Assembly (NCBI GenBank): GCA_947471745.1
Contig: CANJKZ010000068.1
Location: forward strand, 3,983,501-4,047,500
Length of the DNA: 64,000 nt
Direction of reading: 5' to 3'
DNA from: Closterium sp. Naga37s-1
Lineage: Eukaryota > Streptophyta > Zygnematophyceae > Desmidiales > Closteriaceae
Made by a program: the position numbers and the translations under genes. Within the stretch, counting starts at the first letter, position 1; each line of letters starts with the position of its first letter. Below are positions 32,719 to 42,735 of this stretch, one piece after another. The notes beneath the pieces were generated by a model. The model saw nothing but the letters and a program-made list of their open reading frames with translations, made no database searches and had not been told where the DNA came from.

Positions 32719-34872
32719 TTACAGCCCGCCTCCCCGCTGCCTGCTCCTTCTCCCTACACTGGTCCTACTGGAGGTCTTGTTGAGCGTCGTGAGCCTGCGT
32801 CTCGTCCTGCGTCGCCTGTTCTTGCTGCTCGCACTAGTCGTCGTGACCCGCGTCCGCGTCCTCCTGCGGTCCCCGGCACACACCAGATGGCACTGCGTCC
32901 TTCCACTGCTCCACTGCGTGTCCCTTTGCCGTCTCCTCCAGAGTCCTCTCTTCCTGCTCTTGCTGACCCGGAGTCTGACTCCCTTCGTGCTGCCAGTCCT
33001 ACTGTCACGCGTCTTCTGGCTACTGCTGTCACTGACCCTTCCTTTGAGTCCACCGCTGCGTCTGCCCTAGTTGCTGAGCTTGTCGACTTTGCTGCTCGCT
33101 GTCGTCTAGACTACGCTGCTAGTCTTGTTGCTGAGTCTGAGTCTGTCTGTCCTCCGTCCGTCGGGGGTGAGTGTGCTCTTAGCACGGACGTCCTTGAGGA
33201 CAGGCAGGAGGAGTTCCAGTGTTTTGCTGCTGCTTTGCCTCATCTCGTGTCCATGCTGATTGCACCTGAGGGAGACCCGGATGCACTAGACATCCCGACT
33301 CCTCGATCGTACGCTGAGGCGATCGAGGGTCCCTACTCCTCACAGTGGCAGTCAGCCATGGACGCAGAGATGGCTTCCTGGAAGTCCACAGGCACCTACG
33401 TCGACGAGGTTCCCCCACCTGGGGCGAACATCGTCAGTGGCATGTGGATTTTCAGGGTGAAGCGGCCGCCGGGTTCTCCGCCTGTCTTCAAGGCGCGTTA
33501 CGTGGCTCGAGGCTTCAGTCAGCGGCAGGGAGTTGACTACTTTCAGACCTTCTCTCCCACCCCGAAGATGACCACTCTTCGGGTGCTGCTGCACATAGCC
33601 GCTCAGCGCGACTACGAGCTTCACTCTCTTGACTTCAGCACAGCTTTCTTGCAGGGCAGCCTGCACGAGGAGATCTGGCTGCGCCGCCCACCTGGCTTCA
33701 CTGGGTCGTTTCCTCCTGGTACCCAGTGGAGCCTCCGGCGGCCAGTCTACGGTCTCCGCCAGGCGCCCAGTGAGTGGCACGACACACTGAGGACTACACT
33801 TGTGGCTCTTGGGTTTGCTCCTTCTACTGCCGACCCGTCGCTGTTTCTACGCACCGACACCTCTTTGCCGCCGTTCTACATCCTCGTGTACGTCGACGAC
33901 TTGGTCTTTGCCACTGCTGACACTGCTGGACTCGCCCACGTGAAGTCCGAGCTGCAGAAGAGACACACGTGCACAGACCTGGGTGAACTGCGCAGCTACC
34001 TTGGCTTGCAGATCACCCGGGACAGAGCACAGCGCACCATTACCATGACTCAGTCACACATGGTGCAGCAGGTCCTTCAGCGCTTCGACTTCACGTACTC
34101 CTCGCCTCAGGCCACTCCTCTGTCTACTCGCCACTCGCTCTCAGCTCTGCCTTCGGATGAGTCCGTAGAGCCGAGTGGCCCGTACCCAGAGCTTGTTGGC
34201 TGCCTCATGTACCTGATGACCTGCACTCGACCTGACCTTGCATACCCTCTTAGCATCTTGGCACGCTATGTTGCTCCTGGGAGACACCGACCAGAGCACA
34301 TGGCTGCAGCGAAGAGGGTGTTGCGCTACTTGTGCAGTACGTCGGGCATGGGGCTAGTGCTTGGAGGGCGGCGTTCAGTGGTCCTCACAGGTCACGCAGA
34401 CGCTTCTTGGGCTGACGACCAGGCTACGCAGCGGTCGTCACAGGGTTACACCTTCAGCCTTGGTTCCGGCTCTGTTTCGTGGCGGTCTACCCGCTCGTCT
34501 TCTGTTCTCGGCTCCAGCTGTGAGGCTGAGATCTACGCAGGGGCCATGGCTGCACAGGAGCTACGCTGGCTCACCTACCTGCTGACTGACCTAGGAGAGC
34601 CACCTTGTTCTCCTCCAGTTCTGTACGTAGACAACAAGGCCATGCTGGCCTTGTGTCGGGAGCACAGACTGGAGCACAGAACGAAGCACATTGCTCTTCG
34701 CTACTTCCTTGCTCGTGAGCTGCAGCAGCGTGGTCAGCTGCGCCTTGCTTACGTGGCCTCTGAGGCCAACACTGCTGATATCTTTACCAAGGCACTTCCG
34801 CCTTGTGATCATCAGCGCTTTTGTACGATGCTAGGTCTTGTGCCTACTTGGCCTCACTTGCTCACTGCTTGA
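32719..34872 (+). pseudogene. Copia A: reverse transcriptase and RNase H
   Basis: Open to TGA at 34870-34872 in the frame of the TAG at 32716. RT (RVT_2 type) includes YARGFSQRQGVDYFQTF-like sequence, LHSLDFSTAFLQGSLHEEIW (about 33620-33675, first catalytic Asp) and YVDD at 33889-33900. RNase H begins with TGHADASWADD (about 34390) and ends with the ADIFTKALP box (about 34775). All catalytic residues look intact; only the upstream lesions prevent a full polyprotein. Confidence 0.88.
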
Positions 34873-35069
34873 CCTTGCTTGTACTGTGATCCATCTATAC
34901 CTGCACTTGCTTGTTTACCTTTATATATAATCTTGCATGTGAACTGGCCTTGTGGCCTTGAACTTGTGCTCGGAATGTGTGGTGACGTTGTGATCCACCC
35001 TGAGCTTACTGTGCTTTGCTTGACTGGTCGTGTGACCTCTTGTTCTCCCCCACTTTGCCTATGGGGGTG
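34873..35069 (+). other. Copia A 3' non-coding segment and polypurine tract
   Basis: Contains ACTGGCCTTGTGGCC (inverted GGCC...GGCC) and GATCCACCCTGAGCTT. It ends with CCCCCACTTTGCCTATGGGGG, a 6-bp-stem hairpin next to the polypurine tract ATGGGGGTG. The same features occur in Copia B, C and D, and partly in E. Confidence 0.75.
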
Positions 35070-35170
35070 TGTCAAACTTATATGCTATAGTCTGTGTAGG
35101 CTGTAGTGGGGTTGACAATATAGGGTACAACACTTTTAGGTTTTCCTACTTGTACCCACCTGTTTTCCTA
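35070..35170 (+). repeat. Copia A 3' LTR, truncated
   Basis: Identical to the 5' LTR up to CACCTGTTT, then diverges; about 27 terminal bases are missing. Confidence 0.85.
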
Positions 35171-35177
35171 CAACATT

Positions 35178-35224
35178 TTCGGTCGAAATGAAAAGGGGTT
35201 GTTCGGTCGAAATGAAAAGGGGTT
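35178..35224 (+). repeat. Tandem duplication, 24-base period
   Basis: TTCGGTCGAAATGAAAAGGG occurs at 35178 and 35202. It lies directly at the broken end of Copia A and may mark the repair that removed the LTR tail. Confidence 0.85.
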
Positions 35225-35305
35225 TGAGAAATTGCTCCTGCCATGAAACTCTTCGTAGAATGATATGTTCATCAATTTGAAAGACAATGAAGTCAGACAA
35301 ACGAC

Positions 35306-35310
35306 TTTAG
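35306..35310. repeat. Target-site duplication of Copia B (left)
   Basis: TTTAG, repeated at 42731-42735 directly after the other LTR. Confidence 0.85.
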
Positions 35311-35440
35311 TGTGAGAATAGTACGAGGAATGGTGTGGACTAGAAAGGAGATGGGTACAAGTATGAAAACCTAGAAAAGCTGTACCCCATAATGTCTACC
35401 CCACTACAGCCTACACAGGCTATATCATATATGTTTGACA
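35311..35440 (-). repeat. Copia B 3' LTR (130 bp)
   Basis: On the minus strand it starts TGTCAAACATATATG and ends TTCTCACA. Differs from 42601-42730 at two positions (AAAGG/ATAGG and TATATC/TCTATC on the plus strand). Confidence 0.95.
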
Positions 35441-35673
35441 CACCCCCATAGGCAAAGTGGGGGAGAACAAGAGGTCACAAGACCACTCAAGCAAAGCAAA
35501 TCAAGCTCAGGGTGGATCACGACGTCACCACACATTCTGAGCACAAGCACAAGGCCACAAGGCCAGTTCACATGCAGAGTTATATATCAAGGTGAACAAG
35601 CAAAACAGTGATTTCAACCTAGCAAGGGTAAGCATGAAGGTGCAGGTGTATATAGATAACAGTACAAGCAAAG
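35441..35673 (-). other. Copia B 3' non-coding segment and polypurine tract
   Basis: Minus-strand counterpart of 34873-35069: GGCCTTGTGGCC near 35560, GATCCACCCTGAGCTT near 35510 and the CCCCCA...TGGGGG hairpin next to the LTR are all kept. Confidence 0.75.
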
Positions 35674-37308
35674 TCAAGAAGTGAGCAAGTGAGGCCAAGT
35701 AGGCACAAGACCTAGCATAGTACAAAAACGCTGATGATCACGAGGCTGAAGTGCCTTGGTAAAGATATCAGCAGTGTTGGCCCGAGTGGCCACGTAAGCA
35801 AGACGAAGCTGACCACGCTGCTGCAACTCTCGAGCAAGGAAGTAGCGCAGAGCAATGTGCTTCGTTCTGTGCTCCATTCTGTGCTCCTGACACAAGGCAA
35901 TCATGGCCTTGTTGTCGACGTACAGACGTGGAGGAGAACGAGGCGCCTCTCCCAAGTCGGTCAGCAGGTAGGTGAGCCATCGTAACTCCTGTGCAGCCAT
36001 GGCCCCAGCGTAGATCTCAGCCTCACAGCTGGAGCTGAGAACAGAAGACGAGCGGGTAGACCGCCATGAAACAGAGTCGGAACCAAGGCTGAAGGTGTAA
36101 CCATGTGATGACCGCTGAGTAGCCAAGTCATCAACCCAAGAAGCATCTGCGTGACCAGTGAGGACAACTCGAGCCCGTCCTCCAAGCACAAGCCCCATGC
36201 CCGACGTACTGCACAAGTAGCGCAACACCCTCTTAGCAGCATCCATGTGCTCTGGTTGGTGTCTCCCAGGAGCAACATAGCGTGCCAAGTTGCTAAGAGG
36301 GTATGCCAAGTCAGGTCGAGTGCAGGTCATCAGTTAGATGAGGCAGCCAACAAGCTCTGGGTATGGGCCACTCGGCTCTACGGACTCATTCGAAGGCAGA
36401 GCTGAGAGCGAGTGGCGAGTAGAAAGAGGAGTGGCCTGAGGCGAGGATTACGTGAAGTTGAAGCGCTGAAGGACCTGCTGCACCATGTGTGACTGAGTCA
36501 AGGTAATGGTGCGCCGTGCTCTGTCCCGGGTGATCTGCAAGCCAAGATAGCTGCGCAGTTCACCCAGGTCTGTGCACGTGTGTCTCTTCTGCAGCTCCGA
36601 CTTCACGTGGGCCAGTCCAGCAGTGTCAGCAGTAGCAAAGACCAAGTCGTCGACGTACACGAGGATGTAGAACGGCGGCAAAGAGGTGTCGGTGCGTAGA
36701 AACAGCGACGGGTCGGCAGTAGAAGGAGCAAACCCAAGAGCCGCAAGTGTAGTCCTCAGTGTGTCGTGCCACTCACGGGGCGCCTGGCGGAGACCGTAGA
36801 CTGGCCGCCAGAGGCTCCACTGGGTACCACGAGGAAACGACCCAGTGAAGCCAGGTGGGCGGCGCAGCCAGATCTCCTCGTGCAGGCTGCCCTGTAGGAA
36901 GGCTGTGCTGAAGTTAAGAGAGTGAAGCTCGTAGTCACGCTGAGTAGCGACGTGCAGCAGTACCCGAAGAGTGGTCATCTTCGGGGTGGGAGAGAAGGTC
37001 TGAAAGTAGTCTACTTCCTGCCGCTAGCTGAAGCCTCGAGCCACGTAACGCGCCTTGAAGACAGGCGGAGAACCCAGCGACCGCTTCACCCTGAAAATCC
37101 ACATGCCATCGACAATGTTCGCCCCAGGTGGGGGAACCTCGTCGACGTAGATGCTTGTGGACTTTCAGGAAGCCATCTCTGCGTCCATGGCTGTCTGCCA
37201 CTGAGAGGAGTAGGGACCCTCTATCCCCTCTGCGTAAGAGCGCGGGGTCGGGATGTCTGGTGCATCCGGGTCTCCCTTAGGGGCAAGCAGCATGGACACG
37301 AGATGAGG
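35674..37308 (-). pseudogene. Copia B: reverse transcriptase and RNase H, with three stops
   Basis: Same frame as the upstream parts. In-frame stops: TAG at 37024-37026 (Gln in Copia A), TAA at 36448-36450 (Tyr in A) and TAA at 36334-36336 (Tyr in A). RT catalytic boxes LHSLNFSTAFLQGS (about 36920) and YVDD (about 36660) and RNase H TGHADASWVDD (about 36150) remain; the first box has Asn for the usual Asp (LDFSTAF in A and E), which would remove a catalytic carboxylate. It ends at 35674-35676. Confidence 0.85.
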
Positions 37309-39822
37309 TTAAGCAGCAGCAAAACACTGGAACTCCTCCTGCCAGTCCTCAAGGACGTCCGTGCTAAGAGCACACTCACCCCCAACGGACCGAGGACAGA
37401 CAGACTCAGACTCAGCAACAAGACTAGCGGCGTAGTCTAGACGACAGTGAGCAGCAAAGTCGACAAGCTCAGCAACCAAGGCAGACGCAGCAGTAGACTC
37501 AAACGAAGGGTCAGTGACAACAGTAGCGAGAAGACGCATGATAGAAGGACTGGCAGCACGAGCAAGGTCTGACGGTGGGTCAGCAAGGGCAGGAAGAGAG
37601 GACGCAGGAGGAGACGGCAGAGGGACACGCTGCGGAGCAGTGGAAGGACGCAGAGCCATCTGGTGCGTGCCAGGGACAGGAGGAGGACGCTGACGCGAAC
37701 CACGACGACTAGTGCGAGCAGCACGAACAGGCAACGCGGGACGAGACTCAGGCTCACGACGCTCCGTAAGACCACCTGTCGGACCAGTATAAGGAGAAGG
37801 AGCAGGCAGTGGGGAGGCGGGCTGTAACTGGGACTGCGACTGGACAGGCGGTGGACACTCTAAGGAAGGAGCAGGGCCAGTAGAGGGCGGGAGACCAAGA
37901 ACCTGCTCAAGGAGCGGAACGAAGTACGGCCGCGGCCGCGCAGCGCCTCCAGAACCAGCAGGGACAGCACCAGCACCCCCAGTGTCAGGTCCAACTCCAC
38001 CAGCTCCAGCAGCACCTCCAGCAGCTCCAGTAGCGCCAACCCCAGCATCCCCAAGAGCACCGGCTCCAGCAGCACCTCCAGCTCCAGCAGAACCACCAGA
38101 AGCCTTAGCAGCTCCAGTAGAGCCAGCTCCAGTACCTCCAGCAGCACCCGCTCCAGCAGTACCGCCAGCTCCAGCACCTCCAGCAGCTCCAGCTCCTGTA
38201 GCACCACCAGGCCCAGCAGCTCTAGTGCCTCCAGTACGAGCACCTCCGGGACCAGTGACTCCAGAACCCCCAGCAGCTCCAGCAGCAGTAGATCCTCCAG
38301 CGCCCGTAGCACCACCAGGTCCAGCAACACAGCTCCAGCGCCGAGCAAACCACTCGCGCAGCTGCTGTGGAGAGAGTGGCTCCCGCCGGGACGATGCACC
38401 CGATGGACCTCCAGGCGCAACACCTCCAGACTCCACACGAGAAGGCTCAGCACCCTCAAGCTCCGCACCGCCGGACTCAGCAGCCCCAGACTCAGCACCC
38501 CCAGACTCAGCACCCCCAGGCTCCGCACGCTCAGGCTCAGCACCCCCAGACCCAGCACACGCAGGCTCAACACCCCTAGCAGCACCAGAGTCATCAGCTA
38601 CCTCGACAGGCTCAACTGCGTCTACCTGGGACACACCTGAGGGGGCAGCACCCTCAGGCTCCGCACCCCCAGACTCAGCACCCCCAGGCTCAGCACCCCC
38701 AGACTCAGCACCCCCAGGCTCAGCACCCCCAAACTCAGCACCCCCAGGCTCCGCACGCTCAGGCTCAGCACCCCCAGACCCGGCACCCGCAGGCTCAGCA
38801 CCCCTAGCAGCACCAGAGTCAACAGCTACCTCGACAGGCTCGACTGCGTCTACCTGGGACACACCTGAGGGGGCAGGACCCTGAGGGGGGAGGGGATCTA
38901 CCGGGGGAGGACCTGGCGTGAGGAAGAGCGGCGGGGGGGGGAGGGGGGCAGTGCGGTAGGGAAAGAGACGGTAGTAAGGAACTGACTCGTCAAATGTGAC
39001 GTCCTGAGAGGACAGAACACGGCGCGAGGTGGGGTGGTAAAACTGCCGACCAGGCGCGTCAGAGGGGAAGCCAAGGAAGACGCAGGGAACAGCACGGGAG
39101 GACAGCTTGTCCACAGACAAGTCGCGGACGAAAGCTCGAGATCCCCAGACACGGAACGCAGACGCATCGCCAACCTTCCCCGTCCACCGTAGAGTAGGTG
39201 TGGTCTCCGGTATGGAGACCCGGGGCTGGAGGTTGATCTGATGCGCCGCGTACTGAACCGCGAACGGCCACAGAAAATGGGGAGCAGCCGCATGGATCAT
39301 GGACGTACGAGCGACGTCCATGACCATGCCAATGCGGCGCTCAGCAATCCCATTTTGCTGCGGAGAGGCCGGAAGCGTGAACATCTGGCGGATGCCCTCC
39401 GCACGACAGAAGGCTCGCAGAAGGTCGGAGGAAAATTCTCCACCTCTGTCGAAGTGCAGACGCAGAACAGGAAGGTCCGAGCCGAAAATCTCGCTGAGCT
39501 GACGACGGGCAGCGCGGATCCAGTCGATCAGCACCTCAGTGACCTCACCCTTGCGGCGCAAGGGGAAGACTGTGGCGAAACTCGAGTAGTCCTCAACGAC
39601 CAGCAGAAAGTAGCACTCGTGACCCTGTCCACGGACGCGGGCTGGGCCCCACACGTCCATGTGAAGAGTCTGCAGGGGAGCCTCCGTCGGAGGGAACTCG
39701 GAGGAGTGAGGAGCGGCACGCTGCCGCCCCTCGACGCAAGGAACGCAGGGAGGGGCAGGCCCCGGGGGAAGGGGAGGGAGAGACCGGGGAAGACCAGTGA
39801 CAAGGACACGGGAGGCCATGCC
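37309..39822 (-). pseudogene. Copia B: integrase, GAE-repeat linker and pre-RT region
   Basis: Between the TGA at 39823-39825 and the TAA at 37309-37311. The integrase core shows HMDVWGPARV, LRLHFDRGGEF (His-Phe-Asp where relatives have His-Ser-Asp) and PQQNGIAERRIG, so the D-D-E triad is present. The linker holds two blocks of GGAEPGGAE-type repeats, the second a duplication that includes the flanking SGVSQVDAVEPVEVA (about 38850 and 38630), then Gly/Ala-rich repeats. The linker is longer than in Copia A because of that duplication. Confidence 0.85.
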
Positions 39823-41808
39823 TCAGAGACGAGGCAGGGAGGGGTGACCAAGGCGGTGGTGCCAGAGGAGAGTCTGGTGAGACAGGAGGCGACACGAGCA
39901 TGGGGCAGACTCAGGACCAGACCTGGACGCTGCAGCAAACACCTGACCCGACGCGGCTACCTGACCAGACTCAACAACCGGAGGAGTGACGGTAGTCAGG
40001 GTGTACAGGCTCGACCCAGGCTGACGGGTGAACGTGGCCAGGTGCCGGCCCGTCCGAGTACATGAACAGTGGGTCACCCGCTGACCTCCAGGAGTGAACG
40101 GGTCAACCCATGCGTCCTGAAGGTCAGCTCCACTCACCAAGTTCGTGGAGAACGAGGGGAGGTGGAGGCCAGACAAAGAGCCAGACGGGACCGCCGGACA
40201 CGGCAGAACCATGGAGGAGTGTGTAAGGACCGGACCCCAAGAGGGCTCAGCCAGAGAGACTGCCACCGGCCGACTGAGCGGCGAGAGTGTGGTGCAGTCG
40301 CGAAAGAAGGAGCGGGAAGCACCCGAGTCAAGGGTGAAAGTGTGCAAGACCTGAGCCGACGCGGTACCTGAGAGAGCAGCCTCACCAGCACCTAGAGCAG
40401 CAGACTCACTAGCACCTAGAGCAGCAGCCTCAATGCCTGGGTCGGGCGGAACACACAGGTAACAGTCACCTTCAGCACTAATAGACACAGCATACATAGC
40501 AGCAAGGATAGCATCATAATCAAGATCAAAGATAGCAACCCCCGACTTAAGCAGATCACCCCAGCGAGGGATCTCAGTGGTGTCAGGAAACTGTGCACGC
40601 CAGGCGTCAGTCAGGCGGCCGAAACAGCAGAGCGTGGCATGCGGGCGGCCGCACGTCTCTCCACTGCGGTCGCCGGTGCGGAGAACGTAAGCGCAGGGAC
40701 CAGCACCCCCAGACCTTCCACGCCCAGCGTACCACTCACGAAGCTGCTGGGGTGACAAGGTCTCACGAGGGCGCTGCTGCTGCTGGCGCTGGCCACCGCC
40801 AAAGCCTCCCCGCTGCACAGCACCACCCCGACCAGCACCACCGCCGCCGCCACCCCCACCGCCGCCGCCACCGCCGCCACCTCCACCCCCACTGCCGCTG
40901 CCTCCGCCGCCTCCACCTCCACCACCGCCACCGAAGCCCCCACTCCCGCCACCACCCCGACCTCCACCCCCACCCCCTCCACCGCCACCACCGCCACCAC
41001 CGCCGCCCCCGCCATCCCATCCAGCACCCTTGCCCCCCTTGCTCCTACCACTGCGGCGCCTCCCACTAGGAGCAGACGCAGCGCCGACCGACTCGGTGCC
41101 AACGAGGTCGACAGCAGCAGCAGAGGCAACAGAAGGCAAAAGGGGAACGGGGGAGCACCCCTCAAAGAAAGGGGCATGAGGGTCACCACGAGAGGCTCCT
41201 ACAGCGACTATACTCTTCTCGGATGCAAAGAGGCGCTCCTCGAGGAGGTCAACGGTGAGCGTGGTGGGGCAAAGGGAGAGGAAGTGGTCCCTGATCGAGC
41301 GAAGGGAGTCAGGGAGCCTGGTGACGAGGTAGTAGAGAGTGATGTACATAGGGGGGGGGTTCTTGGCGCAGAACTCGGCAGGAAGCGCAGCGCGGTAGCG
41401 GGTGTCACTAGTGCGGAGGTGCGTAATGAGGTCAGTGACTGTGGCAAAAGCAGCTAGGTCAGGGAACAGGTACGGCAGCATGAGGCGGCTAAGGGCAGCA
41501 GTGGCAGGGGAGGAGTAGCGCGCAACAACAGCGTCGTACAGAGTCCTAGCGGTCTTGTACTGGCTAAAGTACGCGCGCTCAGCAGACGGCAGGTGACTAC
41601 GAACAGCAAGACGGGCAGCAGCATCACGCGAGCGAACAGTACTGTCAGCATCGGCAGCAGGTGCAACAGAGACGCCGGACGTGAGATCGAACAGTGAGAC
41701 TCCGTCCCTAGAATCGCACAGTAGAAACAGCTGCAGATCATCGACCCAGACCTCGAAATCAACCGCCCGACCCTCAGCATCGAAGGTAAGTACATTAGGG
41801 GTAGCCAT
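39823..41808 (-). CDS. Copia B: Gag, protease and pre-integrase
   Basis: 661 residues from ATG 41808, ended by TGA at 39823-39825 where Copia A has CGA (Arg). Residues 1-230 are a helical Gag domain (DFEVWVDDLQLFLLC, LYDAVVARYSSPATAALSRL, YITLYYLVTRLP) of the UBN2-like type. Residues about 245-345 are almost pure Gly with Ser/Arg, resembling RGG-rich RNA-binding stretches. A finger-like array Cys372-x13-Cys386-x3-His390-x3-Cys394 takes the place of the usual CCHC knuckle. The protease motif LDSGASRSFF has its Asp at residue 494. The product ends inside pre-integrase at HRLGHPSLPRL. Gag and protease could be made from this copy. Confidence 0.88.
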   Translation of the reverse strand: MATPNVLTFDAEGRAVDFEVWVDDLQLFLLCDSRDGVSLFDLTSGVSVAPAADADSTVRSRDAAARLAVRSHLPSAERAYFSQYKTARTLYDAVVARYSSPATAALSRLMLPYLFPDLAAFATVTDLITHLRTSDTRYRAALPAEFCAKNPPPMYITLYYLVTRLPDSLRSIRDHFLSLCPTTLTVDLLEERLFASEKSIVAVGASRGDPHAPFFEGCSPVPLLPSVASAAAVDLVGTESVGAASAPSGRRRSGRSKGGKGAGWDGGGGGGGGGGGGGGGGGGRGGGGSGGFGGGGGGGGGGGSGSGGGGGGGGGGGGGGGGGGAGRGGAVQRGGFGGGQRQQQQRPRETLSPQQLREWYAGRGRSGGAGPCAYVLRTGDRSGETCGRPHATLCCFGRLTDAWRAQFPDTTEIPRWGDLLKSGVAIFDLDYDAILAAMYAVSISAEGDCYLCVPPDPGIEAAALGASESAALGAGEAALSGTASAQVLHTFTLDSGASRSFFRDCTTLSPLSRPVAVSLAEPSWGPVLTHSSMVLPCPAVPSGSLSGLHLPSFSTNLVSGADLQDAWVDPFTPGGQRVTHCSCTRTGRHLATFTRQPGSSLYTLTTVTPPVVESGQVAASGQVFAAASRSGPESAPCSCRLLSHQTLLWHHRLGHPSLPRL

Positions 41809-41835
41809 GACAGCAGTAGCAGTAGCAGTAGCAGT

Positions 41836-41893
<58 letters not shown>
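41809..41893 (-). repeat. CTG/CTA run immediately before the Copia B gag start
   Basis: On the minus strand about 28 trinucleotides of CTG with CTA variants end three bases before the ATG. Similar runs lie just before the Gag remnant in Copia A (29560-29620) and C (52612-52640). Confidence 0.85.
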
Positions 41894-41894
<1 letters not shown>

Positions 41895-42583
41895 GAGCAG
41901 CGCGACTCGGCAGGGCGGCGCGGCTTGGTAGGGCGGCACGGCTCGGTAAGGCTGCGCGGCTTGGCAGGGCGGCGCGGGTGCGGCGGTGTGCTTACCAGGG
42001 CGGGATCGGGGTAGGGCCGCAACTGGAAGGGCAGGGCCGTGGCGCGCTGGCAGGTCAGGGCCGCGACGAGGCAGGGCCGCAACAGCGGCGGTAGGTAGGG
42101 CCGCGACGGTGGCCGTAGGACGGGCCGCGGCGGCAGCAGGCAGGGCCGCGACGGCTTCAGGCAGGGTCGCGACAGCAGGGCGGCAGGGCCGCGACGGGAG
42201 GGCAGGGCCGCAACGGCGTCAGGGAGGGCCGCGACGGTAGGGCGGCAGGGCCGCATGGCCGCGACGGCAGGGTGGGGCCGCGACGGCGTCAGGGAGGGCC
42301 GCGACGGCAGGGCGGCAGGGCCGCGACTGCAGGGCGGCAGGGCCGCGACGGCAGGGTAGGGCCGCGACGGCTGCAGGGAGGGCCGCGGCGGCAGGGCGGC
42401 AGGGCCGCGACGGCAGGGCAGGGCCGCGACGGCTTCAAACAGGGCCGCGACAGCAGGGTAGGCGCATGGGGCGCATGTGAGGCAGGCGCGAGGCGCGCGA
42501 CAGGGGCAGGAGCGCGCTTCGGGCAGGGCAGGAAAAAAAATATTTAAGTGGTGGGCCCTAAAAAAAAAGCGGTCCCACTAGGG
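41894..42583 (-). repeat. GC-rich minisatellite leader of Copia B
   Basis: Irregular tandem copies of a unit close to CGCGGCCCTGCCGCC, including a longer period of about 60 bases (42240-42460). It lies between the primer site and gag, preceded by a poly-T (minus strand) stretch and GGGCCCACC. Copia A, C and D' carry the same kind of leader. Confidence 0.85.
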
Positions 42584-42600
42584 AACCCGCTCTGATACCA
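42584..42600 (-). other. Primer-binding site, Copia B
   Basis: TGGTATCAGAGCGGGTT on the minus strand, directly after the LTR: the standard plant site for initiator-Met-tRNA. Confidence 0.92.
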
Positions 42601-42730
42601 TGTGAGAATAGTACGAGGAATGGTGTGGACTAGATAGGAGATGGGTACAAGTATGAAAACCTAGAAAAGCTGTACCCCATAATGTCTACCCCACTACAGC
42701 CTACACAGGCTCTATCATATATGTTTGACA
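42601..42730 (-). repeat. Copia B 5' LTR (130 bp)
   Basis: Partner of 35311-35440, with 128 of 130 bases identical. Followed on the plus strand by the TTTAG duplication at 42731-42735. Confidence 0.95.
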
Positions 42731-42735
42731 TTTAG
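42731..42735. repeat. Target-site duplication of Copia B (right)
   Basis: TTTAG, matching 35306-35310. Confidence 0.85.

Larger units (their letters stand above)
28229..35170 (+). mobile_element. Copia A, gag-deleted element with truncated 3' LTR
   Basis: Layout: 5' LTR (28229-28355), primer site (28356), GC-rich minisatellite leader, C-terminal Gag, protease, integrase, RT, RNase H (to 34872), 3' non-coding segment, 3' LTR (35070 to about 35170, last 27 bases missing). The two LTRs are identical over the first 97 or so shared bases, so it is young. It lacks the N-terminal 330 or so residues of Gag present in Copia B, and carries two in-frame stops, one frameshift and a small in-frame deletion. 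It is therefore non-autonomous. No target duplication can be tested because the right end is lost. Confidence 0.9.
35311..42730 (-). mobile_element. Copia B, full-length element, 7.42 kb
   Basis: Complete structure on the minus strand: 5' LTR (42601-42730), primer site (42584-42600), GC-rich leader (41894-42583), gag-pol frame (41808 to 35674), 3' non-coding segment (35673-35441) and 3' LTR (35311-35440). TG...CA ends, a 5-bp TTTAG duplication and LTRs differing at only 2 of 130 positions show a recent insertion. Gag-pol is one frame of 2,045 codons with five internal stops and no frameshift, so this copy is inactive as a whole but nearly intact. It provides the reference for the Gag N-terminus missing in A and C. 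Confidence 0.95.

Noticed and set aside
37982..38884. 300-codon plus-strand Pro/Ala/Ser frame
   Set aside because: Antisense shadow of the GAE-repeat linker of Copia B.
35311..42730. Copia B stops as evidence of an altered genetic code
   Set aside because: TAA, TAG and TGA all appear as lesions at positions where relatives have different amino acids, and intact frames here end at normal stops.
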